DNA of 13,983 bases from positions 1 to 13,983 of the forward strand of contig CAZDME010000037.1 of NCBI GenBank assembly GCA_964506785.1, written 5' to 3'. The translations under genes were made by a program, and so were the position numbers. Shown in pieces: positions 7,302 through 12,888 of the stretch. The stretch is from CAZDME01 sp964506785 [NCBI: uncultured bacterium] (GTDB lineage: Bacteria; CAZDME01; JAYEMH01). Each line of letters opens with the position of its first letter. The stretch's first letter is position 1. The notes under the pieces were generated by a model, which did not search any database, was not told where the DNA came from, and was given only the letters and a program-made list of their open reading frames with translations.

Positions 7302-8711
7302 ATGGTGAGTAAATATTATAAACAAATACTGTGGTTCGGTTTGGCCGGGGTGATGATTTTTGCACCTTTAGCTAGAGGGGCAGTGAGAATCTGGTCGATT
7401 ACGCCGATTGAGGCGGTGATGGCGATATTGGTTTTTTTGTGGCTCTGGCGGGTTAATAATGCGACAGTTCATGGTTCATTGCTCATAGCTGATAGCAATA
7501 AGGATAATAATTTGACTCTAGAAAAAGAAAAAAGAAAAAACAAGAGAAAGTTAGTTAAAACGCCAATTGATTTGCCGATTTGGCTGTTTGTCGGAGTGGC
7601 TGGTTTTTCCTGTATTTTCAGTATTTATAAAGAAGCAAGTTTATTTGAGATGCTGCGGCTGTTTTCCGTCGTTGGATGTTTTTATTTGGTAGTCAACAAT
7701 TTTGGCCGCCAGTTAAGTTTTCGCCTGTCCAGTTTAATAGTCATTATGGCCTCAGGAATGGCTCTTTTAGGCCTGGGACAGTATTTTGCCGGGCTTAAAC
7801 ATGGCTGGTGGATTCCCGACAATTTTTTAGCCGCCAGCTATGTTAACCATAATCATTTTGCCGCTTATCTGGAGTTAGCGATTCCCATAGCCTTAGGAAT
7901 GCTTTTAGCCCTCTTTCCAAATGTTGCAGGGCCAACGCGGCAGGATTTATATCTTGTTAACTATAAGGATAGAATATGGGTGAAGCTGGGGTTACTGGTT
8001 GGGGTAGGACTGATGTTGGCGGGATTGCTCTTTTCTCAATCAAGGGGAGCCTGGGTTTCATTAGGGATAGCACTTATAGTAATGAATATTGTCTTAATTA
8101 GAAAAGGGATACTAAAAATTAAAAGTTTAGCTATTTTCTTTTTAATCATTTTGTTGGGACTAGTTTACATATACGCCGGTTATGACCAGACAGCGAAACG
8201 GCTACAAAGTGTTGAAGGAGTGCAGAAAGAACTTTCCTATGAAGGGCGAAAAAAAATATGGCAGGGAAGTGTAGAAATGATTAAAGATAATCCTTTACAT
8301 GGCACCGGAATTGGAACTTTCGTCTGGGGATTTCCTGCTTACCGGCCCAAAGGGTTAGAAGTCCAAGCGCATTATGCCCACAATGATTACTTGCATATGA
8401 TGGCGGAGACAGGGGTTTTTTCTTTGCCACTTATGGTCTGGATGATTTGGGTGGTAGTCGGGAAAGGATTTAATATGACTTATGGCCCATGGTTCATTGT
8501 TCGTGGTAAAGAAGAAAAAAATAAGGGAAGAGAAAAAAAAGGTAATTTTAGTTTGATGGACGGTATCGTCTTGGGCAGCGCCGTGGGAATTCTTAGTTTA
8601 TCTTTACATGGATTGGTTGATTTTAATTTTCATATCCCGGCTAATATGCTGGCGATTGCCGCTTTAGCCGGAATAATTATGCGAAAAAGAGGAGGATGCA
8701 AAAATGCTTAA
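7302..8711 (+). CDS. Second O-antigen ligase/polymerase-like membrane protein (Wzy_C family)
   Basis: The 469-aa polytopic membrane protein has about ten or more TM helices. It carries the Wzy_C landmarks: LFSQSRGAWVSLGIALIVM, then WQGSVEMIKDNPLHGTGIGTFVWGFPAYRP, then YAHNDYLHMMAETGVFSLPL, with the conserved Arg and His at family positions. It would polymerise or ligate undecaprenyl-linked glycan in the periplasm. Two hydrophilic, Lys/Glu-rich inserts (about residues 60-87, and 397-412 with RGKEEKNKGREKKGN) interrupt loops between helices. Each begins in a heptamer-type DNA repeat (7467-7496 and 8478-8506), so they may be inserted sequence. No Shine-Dalgarno site is evident before the ATG. 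A small inverted repeat (7287-7302) ends on the start codon. The gene overlaps the downstream phosphotransferase by 8 bp. It differs clearly from the family member at 1024, so this is not a recent duplication. Confidence 0.88.
   Translation: MVSKYYKQILWFGLAGVMIFAPLARGAVRIWSITPIEAVMAILVFLWLWRVNNATVHGSLLIADSNKDNNLTLEKEKRKNKRKLVKTPIDLPIWLFVGVAGFSCIFSIYKEASLFEMLRLFSVVGCFYLVVNNFGRQLSFRLSSLIVIMASGMALLGLGQYFAGLKHGWWIPDNFLAASYVNHNHFAAYLELAIPIALGMLLALFPNVAGPTRQDLYLVNYKDRIWVKLGLLVGVGLMLAGLLFSQSRGAWVSLGIALIVMNIVLIRKGILKIKSLAIFFLIILLGLVYIYAGYDQTAKRLQSVEGVQKELSYEGRKKIWQGSVEMIKDNPLHGTGIGTFVWGFPAYRPKGLEVQAHYAHNDYLHMMAETGVFSLPLMVWMIWVVVGKGFNMTYGPWFIVRGKEEKNKGREKKGNFSLMDGIVLGSAVGILSLSLHGLVDFNFHIPANMLAIAALAGIIMRKRGGCKNA
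7467..7496 (+). repeat. Degenerate heptamer tandem repeat inside the wzy-like coding region
   Basis: Four 7-bp units are seen, GTTCATG, GTTCATT, GCTCATA, GCTGATA, then GC. They are translated in frame as part of VHGSLLIADS at the start of a hydrophilic loop insert. The same unit type occurs at 8478-8506 and 11391-11437. Confidence 0.7.
8478..8506 (+). repeat. Second heptamer repeat inside the same wzy-like coding region
   Basis: The units ACTTATG, GCCCATG, GTTCATT, GTTCGTG are followed by G. A 12-bp stretch, CATGGTTCATTG, is shared exactly with the copy at 7470-7481. The repeat immediately precedes the Lys/Glu-rich loop of the protein, as the first copy does. Confidence 0.6.
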
Positions 8712-10152
8712 AGAACAACAAAGTTTAGTTAAATGGGTAACAATGACTTTGGATGCCCTGGTGGTGGTAGTAGCTTTTTTCGCCGCCTATTTTCTAAGGG
8801 TTCATTTTCACACTTTTTATAAACTTGACCTATTTCCTTCGGAACATATCATCGGAGGAATGGCAAACTTCCAAATTTATCTACTGGCCCTCTTTTTATG
8901 GGTGCCACTGTGGGTTTTGATGCTTTCTCTGAATGGATTGTATCGTCCATTTCGTACCCGTTTTTTTCTGGAGATGGCCTGGGGGATTATTAGAGCAGCC
9001 TTTTTTACTACCATTGCCTTTGCCAGCATCGCTTTTATCTTGAAGATGCAATTTGTCAGCCGGTTTTTCTTTATTATCCTTGTTGGTTTAACCTCTCTTT
9101 TACTAATCTCCGAGAAATGGGTGACTTTTTCGGTGATGCATTATTTCCGGATGAAAGGCTACAATTTCCGCCGGCTTTTACTGGTTGGCAGCGAAGGGCG
9201 GATGGAGAAATTTATTAAAACCATCGAAGCTCATCCTGAATGGGGACTGCGAATCAGCGGATTGGTAAATGATAAGCTGGATAGTGTCGGCAAGGAACTT
9301 TTTGGGATCAAAGTTATGGGAGTGTTAAAGGATATCCCCCGGATATTGCGGGAAAATGTTATTGATGAGGTTATCTTTATCGTACCATTGATGTGGCTGC
9401 CGCGGATACAGGCCTGTATTACTTACTGTGAAACTCAAGGGGTGAAGGCTTCTCTTGCCGCTGATTTGTTTAATTTAAGAATCGCCCGGGCACGCCAGAC
9501 TGATTTAAATGGATTCCCTCTTATAAGCTTTGAGACGATTTTCGGCCGGGAATGGCAGTTGTTGGTTAAGCGACTGGTGGATTTAACTTTTTCTACTCTG
9601 GGGATAATCATTTTTTCTCCATTTTTCGTGATGATTTCAACCGCTATTAAGTTGACATCTCCTGGCCCGGTATTTTTCAAGCAGAAGCGTATGGGGATGA
9701 ACGGCCGCATTTTTACCCTTTTTAAATTCCGGACGATGTATAAAGACGCCGAAGAAAAATTAGTTGAATTAAAGCACTTGAATGAGATGGATGGGCCGGT
9801 ATTTAAAATAAAAAATGACCCGCGGATGACCCCCGTAGGCAAGTTTTTGCGGACGACCAGCATTGATGAGTTGCCTCAACTGTTCAATATTTTGAGGGGA
9901 CATATGAGCCTGGTTGGGCCCCGGCCGCCAATACCCGGAGAAGTAAATCAATATGAGAACTGGCAGAAAAGACGGCTGAGTATGCGTCCCGGGCTTACCT
10001 GTTTTTGGCAGATTAACGGCCGAAATAAGTTGAATTTTAAAAAGTGGATAGAGATGGATTTAAAATATATTGATAACTGGTCTCTTCGGCTGGACTTTAA
10101 AATTCTAATGAAAACTATCCCGGTGGTCCTTTTTGGCGCTGGTGCCAGTTAA
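8704..10152 (+). CDS. Undecaprenyl-phosphate sugar phosphotransferase (WbaP/polyprenyl glycosylphosphotransferase type)
   Basis: This enzyme starts repeat-unit synthesis by moving a sugar-1-phosphate from a UDP-sugar onto undecaprenyl phosphate. The 482-aa product has the large-PGT layout. About four to five TM helices occupy residues 10-135. A CoA-binding-3-like Rossmann domain starts near RRLLLVGSEGRMEKF (156-170). The C-terminal Bac_transf catalytic domain runs from about 286. It contains KRLVDLTFSTLGIIIFSPFF (re-entrant helix), GPVFFKQKRMGMNGRIF, KFRTM at 341-345, SIDELPQL with the catalytic Asp-Glu pair at 388-389, SLVGPRPP, and RPGLTCFWQINGR. A strong GAGGAGG site lies upstream of the ATG, and the gene overlaps the wzy-like gene by 8 bp. 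Galactose, glucose or another donor cannot be told apart. It is the last clear gene of the polysaccharide run. Confidence 0.95.
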   Translation: MLKEQQSLVKWVTMTLDALVVVVAFFAAYFLRVHFHTFYKLDLFPSEHIIGGMANFQIYLLALFLWVPLWVLMLSLNGLYRPFRTRFFLEMAWGIIRAAFFTTIAFASIAFILKMQFVSRFFFIILVGLTSLLLISEKWVTFSVMHYFRMKGYNFRRLLLVGSEGRMEKFIKTIEAHPEWGLRISGLVNDKLDSVGKELFGIKVMGVLKDIPRILRENVIDEVIFIVPLMWLPRIQACITYCETQGVKASLAADLFNLRIARARQTDLNGFPLISFETIFGREWQLLVKRLVDLTFSTLGIIIFSPFFVMISTAIKLTSPGPVFFKQKRMGMNGRIFTLFKFRTMYKDAEEKLVELKHLNEMDGPVFKIKNDPRMTPVGKFLRTTSIDELPQLFNILRGHMSLVGPRPPIPGEVNQYENWQKRRLSMRPGLTCFWQINGRNKLNFKKWIEMDLKYIDNWSLRLDFKILMKTIPVVLFGAGAS

Positions 10153-10222
10153 TTTTCGATAGCTAAATTTTTCCATTTAAGGTAGAATAAATCTGTTCTT
10201 TAATCATAAGTAATTAGATTCA

Positions 10223-10230
10223 GGGGGGGG
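10223..10230 (+). promoter_or_regulatory. G8 homopolymer overlapping the ribosome binding site of the lipoprotein gene
   Basis: Eight consecutive G residues run into the purine-rich AGAAAG that precedes the ATG at 10237. The Shine-Dalgarno core (GGAG at 10229-10232) includes the end of the tract. A change in tract length would alter the distance available for ribosome pairing without changing the coding frame. Confidence 0.55.
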
Positions 10231-10236
10231 AGAAAG

Positions 10237-10701
10237 ATGACGAAAAAAATTTTTATCTGGATAACAGCCGGGATGCTTTGTTTGATGTTTCTTCCTTTTG
10301 GCTGCGCCAAGAGGGGAAAAGAAGAAAAGGTAGTGGCAAAAATAAATGATTATGAGATGACCGTTGCCGACCTTGAGGATGAAATTACTTATTCTCCATA
10401 CGCCGGCCTCAAAGAGCAGAACCTGGATGAGATACTTGATTTGGCCATTAGAAAGCAAATTTTGATTCAAGAAGCCCAAAGACAGGGGTTAGATAAGCAA
10501 AAAAGTTTTATGAGGACTATCGAACGCTATTGGCAGCAAACTTTAATCAAAGAGTTATTGGAAAAAGAAACAAAAAGAGTTTTTAATAGCGTCGCTAAAG
10601 AGAGGCAAAAAGAAGCCCTGAATGATTGGATGGAGGGGCTTTATAAAAAGGCGAAGATAAAGATAGATAAAAAGGTGCTGGAGGAAATGGAAGAGAGGTA
10701 G
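10237..10701 (+). CDS. SurA-N-like lipoprotein lacking a PPIase domain
   Basis: The 154-aa product begins with a lipoprotein signal peptide: basic MTKKIF, a hydrophobic core, then the lipobox-like LPFGC with the lipidated Cys near residue 23. The mature part, VVAKINDYEMTVADLEDEI...LDEILDLAIRKQILIQEAQRQGLDKQKSFMRTIERYWQQTLIKELLEKE, matches the N-terminal chaperone domain of SurA/PrsA/EpsD-type peptidyl-prolyl isomerases. In those proteins the segment grips substrate before a parvulin domain. Here no parvulin domain follows; the protein ends in a basic/acidic helix. It may act as a small periplasmic holdase, perhaps for secretion of envelope or polysaccharide-assembly proteins. The 84-bp upstream gap separates it from the phosphotransferase, so it may have its own promoter, but I see no convincing one. 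Confidence 0.78.
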   Translation: MTKKIFIWITAGMLCLMFLPFGCAKRGKEEKVVAKINDYEMTVADLEDEITYSPYAGLKEQNLDEILDLAIRKQILIQEAQRQGLDKQKSFMRTIERYWQQTLIKELLEKETKRVFNSVAKERQKEALNDWMEGLYKKAKIKIDKKVLEEMEER

Positions 10702-10723
10702 CGCTTGGCTTCCGCCAAAAAGT

Positions 10724-10763
10724 GTCAGAGCGTCAAAGTATCAAAGTGTCAAAGTATCAGAGT
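10724..10763 (+). repeat. Degenerate octamer tandem repeat, five units
   Basis: Five contiguous 8-bp units are seen: GTCAGAGC, GTCAAAGT, ATCAAAGT, GTCAAAGT, ATCAGAGT (consensus RTCARAGT). They occupy the 116-bp gap between the lipoprotein and HAMP genes. A small hairpin-like TTGGC-TTCC-GCCAA lies just upstream at about 10705-10718, without a T-run, so it does not look like a terminator. Confidence 0.8.
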
Positions 10764-10817
10764 GTTCTGCAAAGAAGACAAACGAGATAAGGGAATAACG
10801 AAATCAGGAGGAGAAAA

Positions 10818-11387
10818 ATGATGAAACAGAAAAATAGAAGGAAAAACTATTTTATTAAAAAGAAGTTTCAGGGTAACTTTATTTTCAGGTTTTCTTTCCT
10901 TTTAATTTTAGGATTGGTCCTCTCGGGAACTATCCTTTATCTTTTTTCCCGAGGGACTCTGACGACCACCTTTGTTAATTCCCGTCTTTCGATAGTTAAC
11001 ACGGCCGATTATATCCTGCCGGGCCTATTGGGTTCAAGTTTGATAACCATCGTTTTAGTCAGCCTGGCCACGGCAGTGGTGATAATGTATCTTTCGCACC
11101 GGATTGCCGGGCCGTTATATAAGGTGGAAAGAAGCGCTCAGGGAATCGGCGCCGGTGATTTAACTTTGAAAATCAGGCTGCGTTCAACCGATGAAATGGC
11201 AAAACTGGCCGATTGTTTTAACCAAATGACGGAAGATTTAAAAAAGCATCTTTTAGAAATAAAGACCAAATCGGAAGATTTAGGAAAATACCTGACGGCC
11301 CTCAAAGAAAAAGATACCGCCAAAGAGCTTTTAGAGAAAAAGAGGCAGTTGGATAGCGCTATCGATTATTTTAAAGTAGGAGCATAG
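10818..11387 (+). CDS. Two-TM HAMP-domain protein without an output domain
   Basis: The 189-aa protein has a basic N-terminus, TM1 at about 22-44, a short periplasmic part of about 25 residues, and TM2 at about 69-92. A HAMP domain follows at about 93-145 (HRIAGPLYKVERSAQGIGAGDLTLKIRLRSTDEMAKLADCFNQMTEDL), with the AS1 Pro and the DEM..L...FN.M pattern of AS2 in place. A charged coiled-coil tail runs to the stop. HAMP domains pass signals across membranes, usually to kinase, cyclase or chemotaxis modules. None is present here, so it may be an adaptor that works with a separate partner or a structural coiled-coil protein. The start is ATG 10818 with AGGAGG six bases upstream; the adjacent ATG at 10821 is equally possible. 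The gene stop lies next to a heptamer repeat. Confidence 0.82.
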   Translation: MMKQKNRRKNYFIKKKFQGNFIFRFSFLLILGLVLSGTILYLFSRGTLTTTFVNSRLSIVNTADYILPGLLGSSLITIVLVSLATAVVIMYLSHRIAGPLYKVERSAQGIGAGDLTLKIRLRSTDEMAKLADCFNQMTEDLKKHLLEIKTKSEDLGKYLTALKEKDTAKELLEKKRQLDSAIDYFKVGA

Positions 11388-11390
11388 TTG

Positions 11391-11437
11391 GCTGATGGTT
11401 CGAATTGGCTCTTGGCGCATAGCTTATGGCTGATAGG
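11391..11437 (+). repeat. Degenerate heptamer tandem repeat between the HAMP and HExxH genes
   Basis: The units read GCTGATG, GTTCGAA, (TTG), GCTCTTG, GCGCATA, GCTTATG, GCTGATA, GG. This is the same GYTCATR-type unit as inside the wzy-like gene at 7467-7496. The block fills nearly the whole gap between the two genes and contributes bases to the ribosome binding region of the next gene. Confidence 0.7.
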
Positions 11438-11443
11438 AAAATA

Positions 11444-12013
11444 ATGAAAGGTAAAATTTATATTATCTTATTCCTCCTGATATTACTTTTCCCATTTCCG
11501 GCGGATGCCCAACTTGATAATGGGGTAAATGAGGAATGGATGAAGATTGAGTCAAAATATTGCACTATTTTTTGTCATCCCGACGTTAACCTGGGAAGGG
11601 TTAATAGAAAAATCCGAATCAGATTTTATGACCTTGATTGCAGCCGTAATTTCGCCAATTATGAAAGTGAGGAAAAACAGTTGGCAGAGAAGTTTGACTG
11701 TATATTCCAAAAGGCAGAAAAGATTTTAGATATGTATCCGCGGAAGATTCACCTGATGGTTAAAATTTTTAAAAACCAGGCCCAGTTAGATAGAGCTTAT
11801 AAGAAAACCTTTGGGCAGGAAAATGATACCCAAAGGATTTCATATTATGTGCATAAATATACAACCATTTATACGACCCAATCGGCTATCCGGCAGGGTG
11901 TCCTGGCACATGAAATTGGTCATGCGGTTTCTGACCATTATTTTTTAATATTACCTCCGGTAAAAATTAAGGAACTTTTAGCCCAATATGTTGAAATTCA
12001 CCTGGAGGAATGA
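11444..12013 (+). CDS. Secreted HExxH-motif protein, putative zinc metalloprotease
   Basis: From the ATG at 11444 the product is 189 aa with a classical signal peptide (MKGKIYIILFLLILLFPFPADAQ, likely cut after ADA). The mature part has WMKIESKYCTIFCHPD, a possible Cys-rich fold (Cys40, 44, 66, 86), and near the C-terminus LAHEIGHAVSDHYF. The HEIGH residues 156-160 form the zinc-binding HExxH motif. The following KELLAQYVE places a Glu (about 184) as possible third ligand, as in gluzincin/peptidase-MA-like proteins. It is much shorter than most such peptidases, and almost nothing follows the motif, so it may be a minimal or truncated enzyme. An in-frame ATG at 11426 also exists but falls in the heptamer repeat and would spoil the signal peptide start. 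AGGAAA upstream of 11444 supports the choice. Confidence 0.72.
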   Translation: MKGKIYIILFLLILLFPFPADAQLDNGVNEEWMKIESKYCTIFCHPDVNLGRVNRKIRIRFYDLDCSRNFANYESEEKQLAEKFDCIFQKAEKILDMYPRKIHLMVKIFKNQAQLDRAYKKTFGQENDTQRISYYVHKYTTIYTTQSAIRQGVLAHEIGHAVSDHYFLILPPVKIKELLAQYVEIHLEE

Positions 12014-12026
12014 AAAATAAATAAAC

Positions 12027-12055
12027 TTGACAAGCCATTTAGTCTGTGATATCTA
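12027..12055 (+). promoter_or_regulatory. Sigma-70-type promoter for the proline-tail protein gene
   Basis: A perfect -35 box TTGACA (12027-12032) is followed, after a 17-bp spacer, by TATCTA (12050-12055). The latter is preceded by TG one base upstream (12047-12048), which gives an extended -10. Transcription would begin about 40 bases before the ATG at 12100. It also lies just after the stop of the HExxH gene. Confidence 0.7.
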
Positions 12056-12099
12056 CTAATTACGGTTTAAGTTTGTCAGTTGAAAAGGAGAGGTGGTAT

Positions 12100-12756
12100 A
12101 TGAAGACACTGAAATACACTTTAGTTATTTTGGCAATAAACATTCTGGTTTTCCCCAGTATAATGAAGGCGGAAATACGAGAAGATATCGCTCTAGGGGA
12201 GGATATGACTGTAGCCCAGTTTGCCGGTATCATGGTTGACTTGTTAGACCTTGAGAGGCCAAGTGGAAGCGAAACTCTTCCTGAAGCCGAGCTTTTTGAA
12301 GTTGAGACAAATATGCTGGCCGAAAGAGGCATTTCGACATTTTTAGAGTTAAAACCAGAGGAATTGGTTACCTGCAGTATCTTTGTCAATGTGCTTTACG
12401 ATGCCTTGCTGGGTCCGAACGAAGACACAACCGAGGAAAAAGTTGCTTATTTATCTGACCGGGGATATATGGATCGCTGTGTTCCGGGTGAGATTTTATT
12501 GGCCAGGACGATAATTACGGTTTTGAATATTCCGGCTTTGACAAAAGCAATTGCCGAAGCCTATGGGGCACCAGGCGGCGCCGGATTTAAAGGAATTAGT
12601 CTGGCACCTTCAAATCCTGCCCCAGAATCAATTGTGCCAACGGGACCCGTATTTAGCGCACCACCGCCGCCACCAGCTGGTCCGGGACCGACGCCGACCG
12701 CAACACCTCCAACGACACCCACGCCACCGCCGGCACCGCCAGCCAGTCCAATTTAA
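12100..12756 (+). CDS. Secreted protein with proline/threonine-rich C-terminal tail, unknown function
   Basis: The 218-aa product has a signal peptide (MKTLKYTLVILAINILVFPSIMKA, probable cut at KA|E). The body (about 25-155) has two helical halves, VAQFAGIMVDLLDLE...NMLAERGIS...LVTCSIFVNVLYDAL and EEKVAYLSDRGYMDRCVPGEILLARTIITVLNIPAL. Both loosely resemble S-layer-homology style 'L..RGy...' segments, with a Cys in each (about 92 and 127) that could pair. From about residue 165 the chain becomes low-complexity Pro/Ala/Thr, ending APPPPPAGPGP...PAPPASPI, a flexible linker or wall-spanning tail. The frame extends upstream to GTG 12046, but ATG 12100 has the ribosome site (AAAGGAGAGG) and starts the signal peptide. 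It has its own promoter and is followed by a strong terminator, so it is a monocistronic gene. I do not recognise a named family. Confidence 0.7.
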   Translation: MKTLKYTLVILAINILVFPSIMKAEIREDIALGEDMTVAQFAGIMVDLLDLERPSGSETLPEAELFEVETNMLAERGISTFLELKPEELVTCSIFVNVLYDALLGPNEDTTEEKVAYLSDRGYMDRCVPGEILLARTIITVLNIPALTKAIAEAYGAPGGAGFKGISLAPSNPAPESIVPTGPVFSAPPPPPAGPGPTPTATPPTTPTPPPAPPASPI

Positions 12757-12784
12757 TAGCGGAACAAGCAAAATTAAGAATAAT

Positions 12785-12816
12785 AAAACCCCATAAAAAT
12801 TTATGGGGTTTTTTTT
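12785..12816 (+). terminator. Intrinsic (Rho-independent) terminator
   Basis: AAAACCCCATAAA (12785-12797) can pair with TTTATGGGGTTTT (12800-12812), realistically as an 11-bp stem with a small A/T loop. A run of eight T (12809-12816) follows. It closes the transcript of the gene ending at 12756 and insulates the toxin-antitoxin module downstream. Confidence 0.9.
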
Positions 12817-12851
12817 AGGGATTGTCCAGAAAAATACTCAGTAAATATGTC

Positions 12852-12880
12852 TTGTAATTTAGTTATAACTAAACTATGAT
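12852..12880 (+). promoter_or_regulatory. Promoter of the AbiE-type module with embedded palindromic operator
   Basis: The -35 box TTGTAA (12852-12857) and the -10 box TATGAT (12875-12880) are separated by exactly 17 bp. The perfect 16-bp palindrome TTTAGTTATAACTAAA (12858-12873) fills that spacer. Its position would let a bound dimeric repressor block RNA polymerase. The first ATG of the toxin gene is only eight bases after the -10 box. Confidence 0.72.
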
Positions 12881-12888
12881 ACATTATT

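Noticed and set aside
9435-9863. 142-codon open frame on the minus strand
   Set aside because: It is antisense to the conserved catalytic domain of the sugar phosphotransferase, shows no recognisable motif, and has no ribosome site.
10153-10236. Promoter for the SurA-N-like lipoprotein gene
   Set aside because: TAGAAT at 10183 resembles a -10 box but no acceptable -35 sits at 16-18 bp, so I could not support it.
10705-10718. TTGGC-TTCC-GCCAA hairpin as a terminator after the lipoprotein gene
   Set aside because: The stem is only five pairs and no T-run follows on the + strand.
10724-10763. CRISPR array
   Set aside because: Units are 8 bp, contiguous and degenerate with no spacers; no cas genes are in the window.
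12551-12796. 81-codon open frame rich in Arg, His and Pro
   Set aside because: It is the shifted frame of the proline-rich tail of the secreted protein; composition is explained by the repeated CCN codons.
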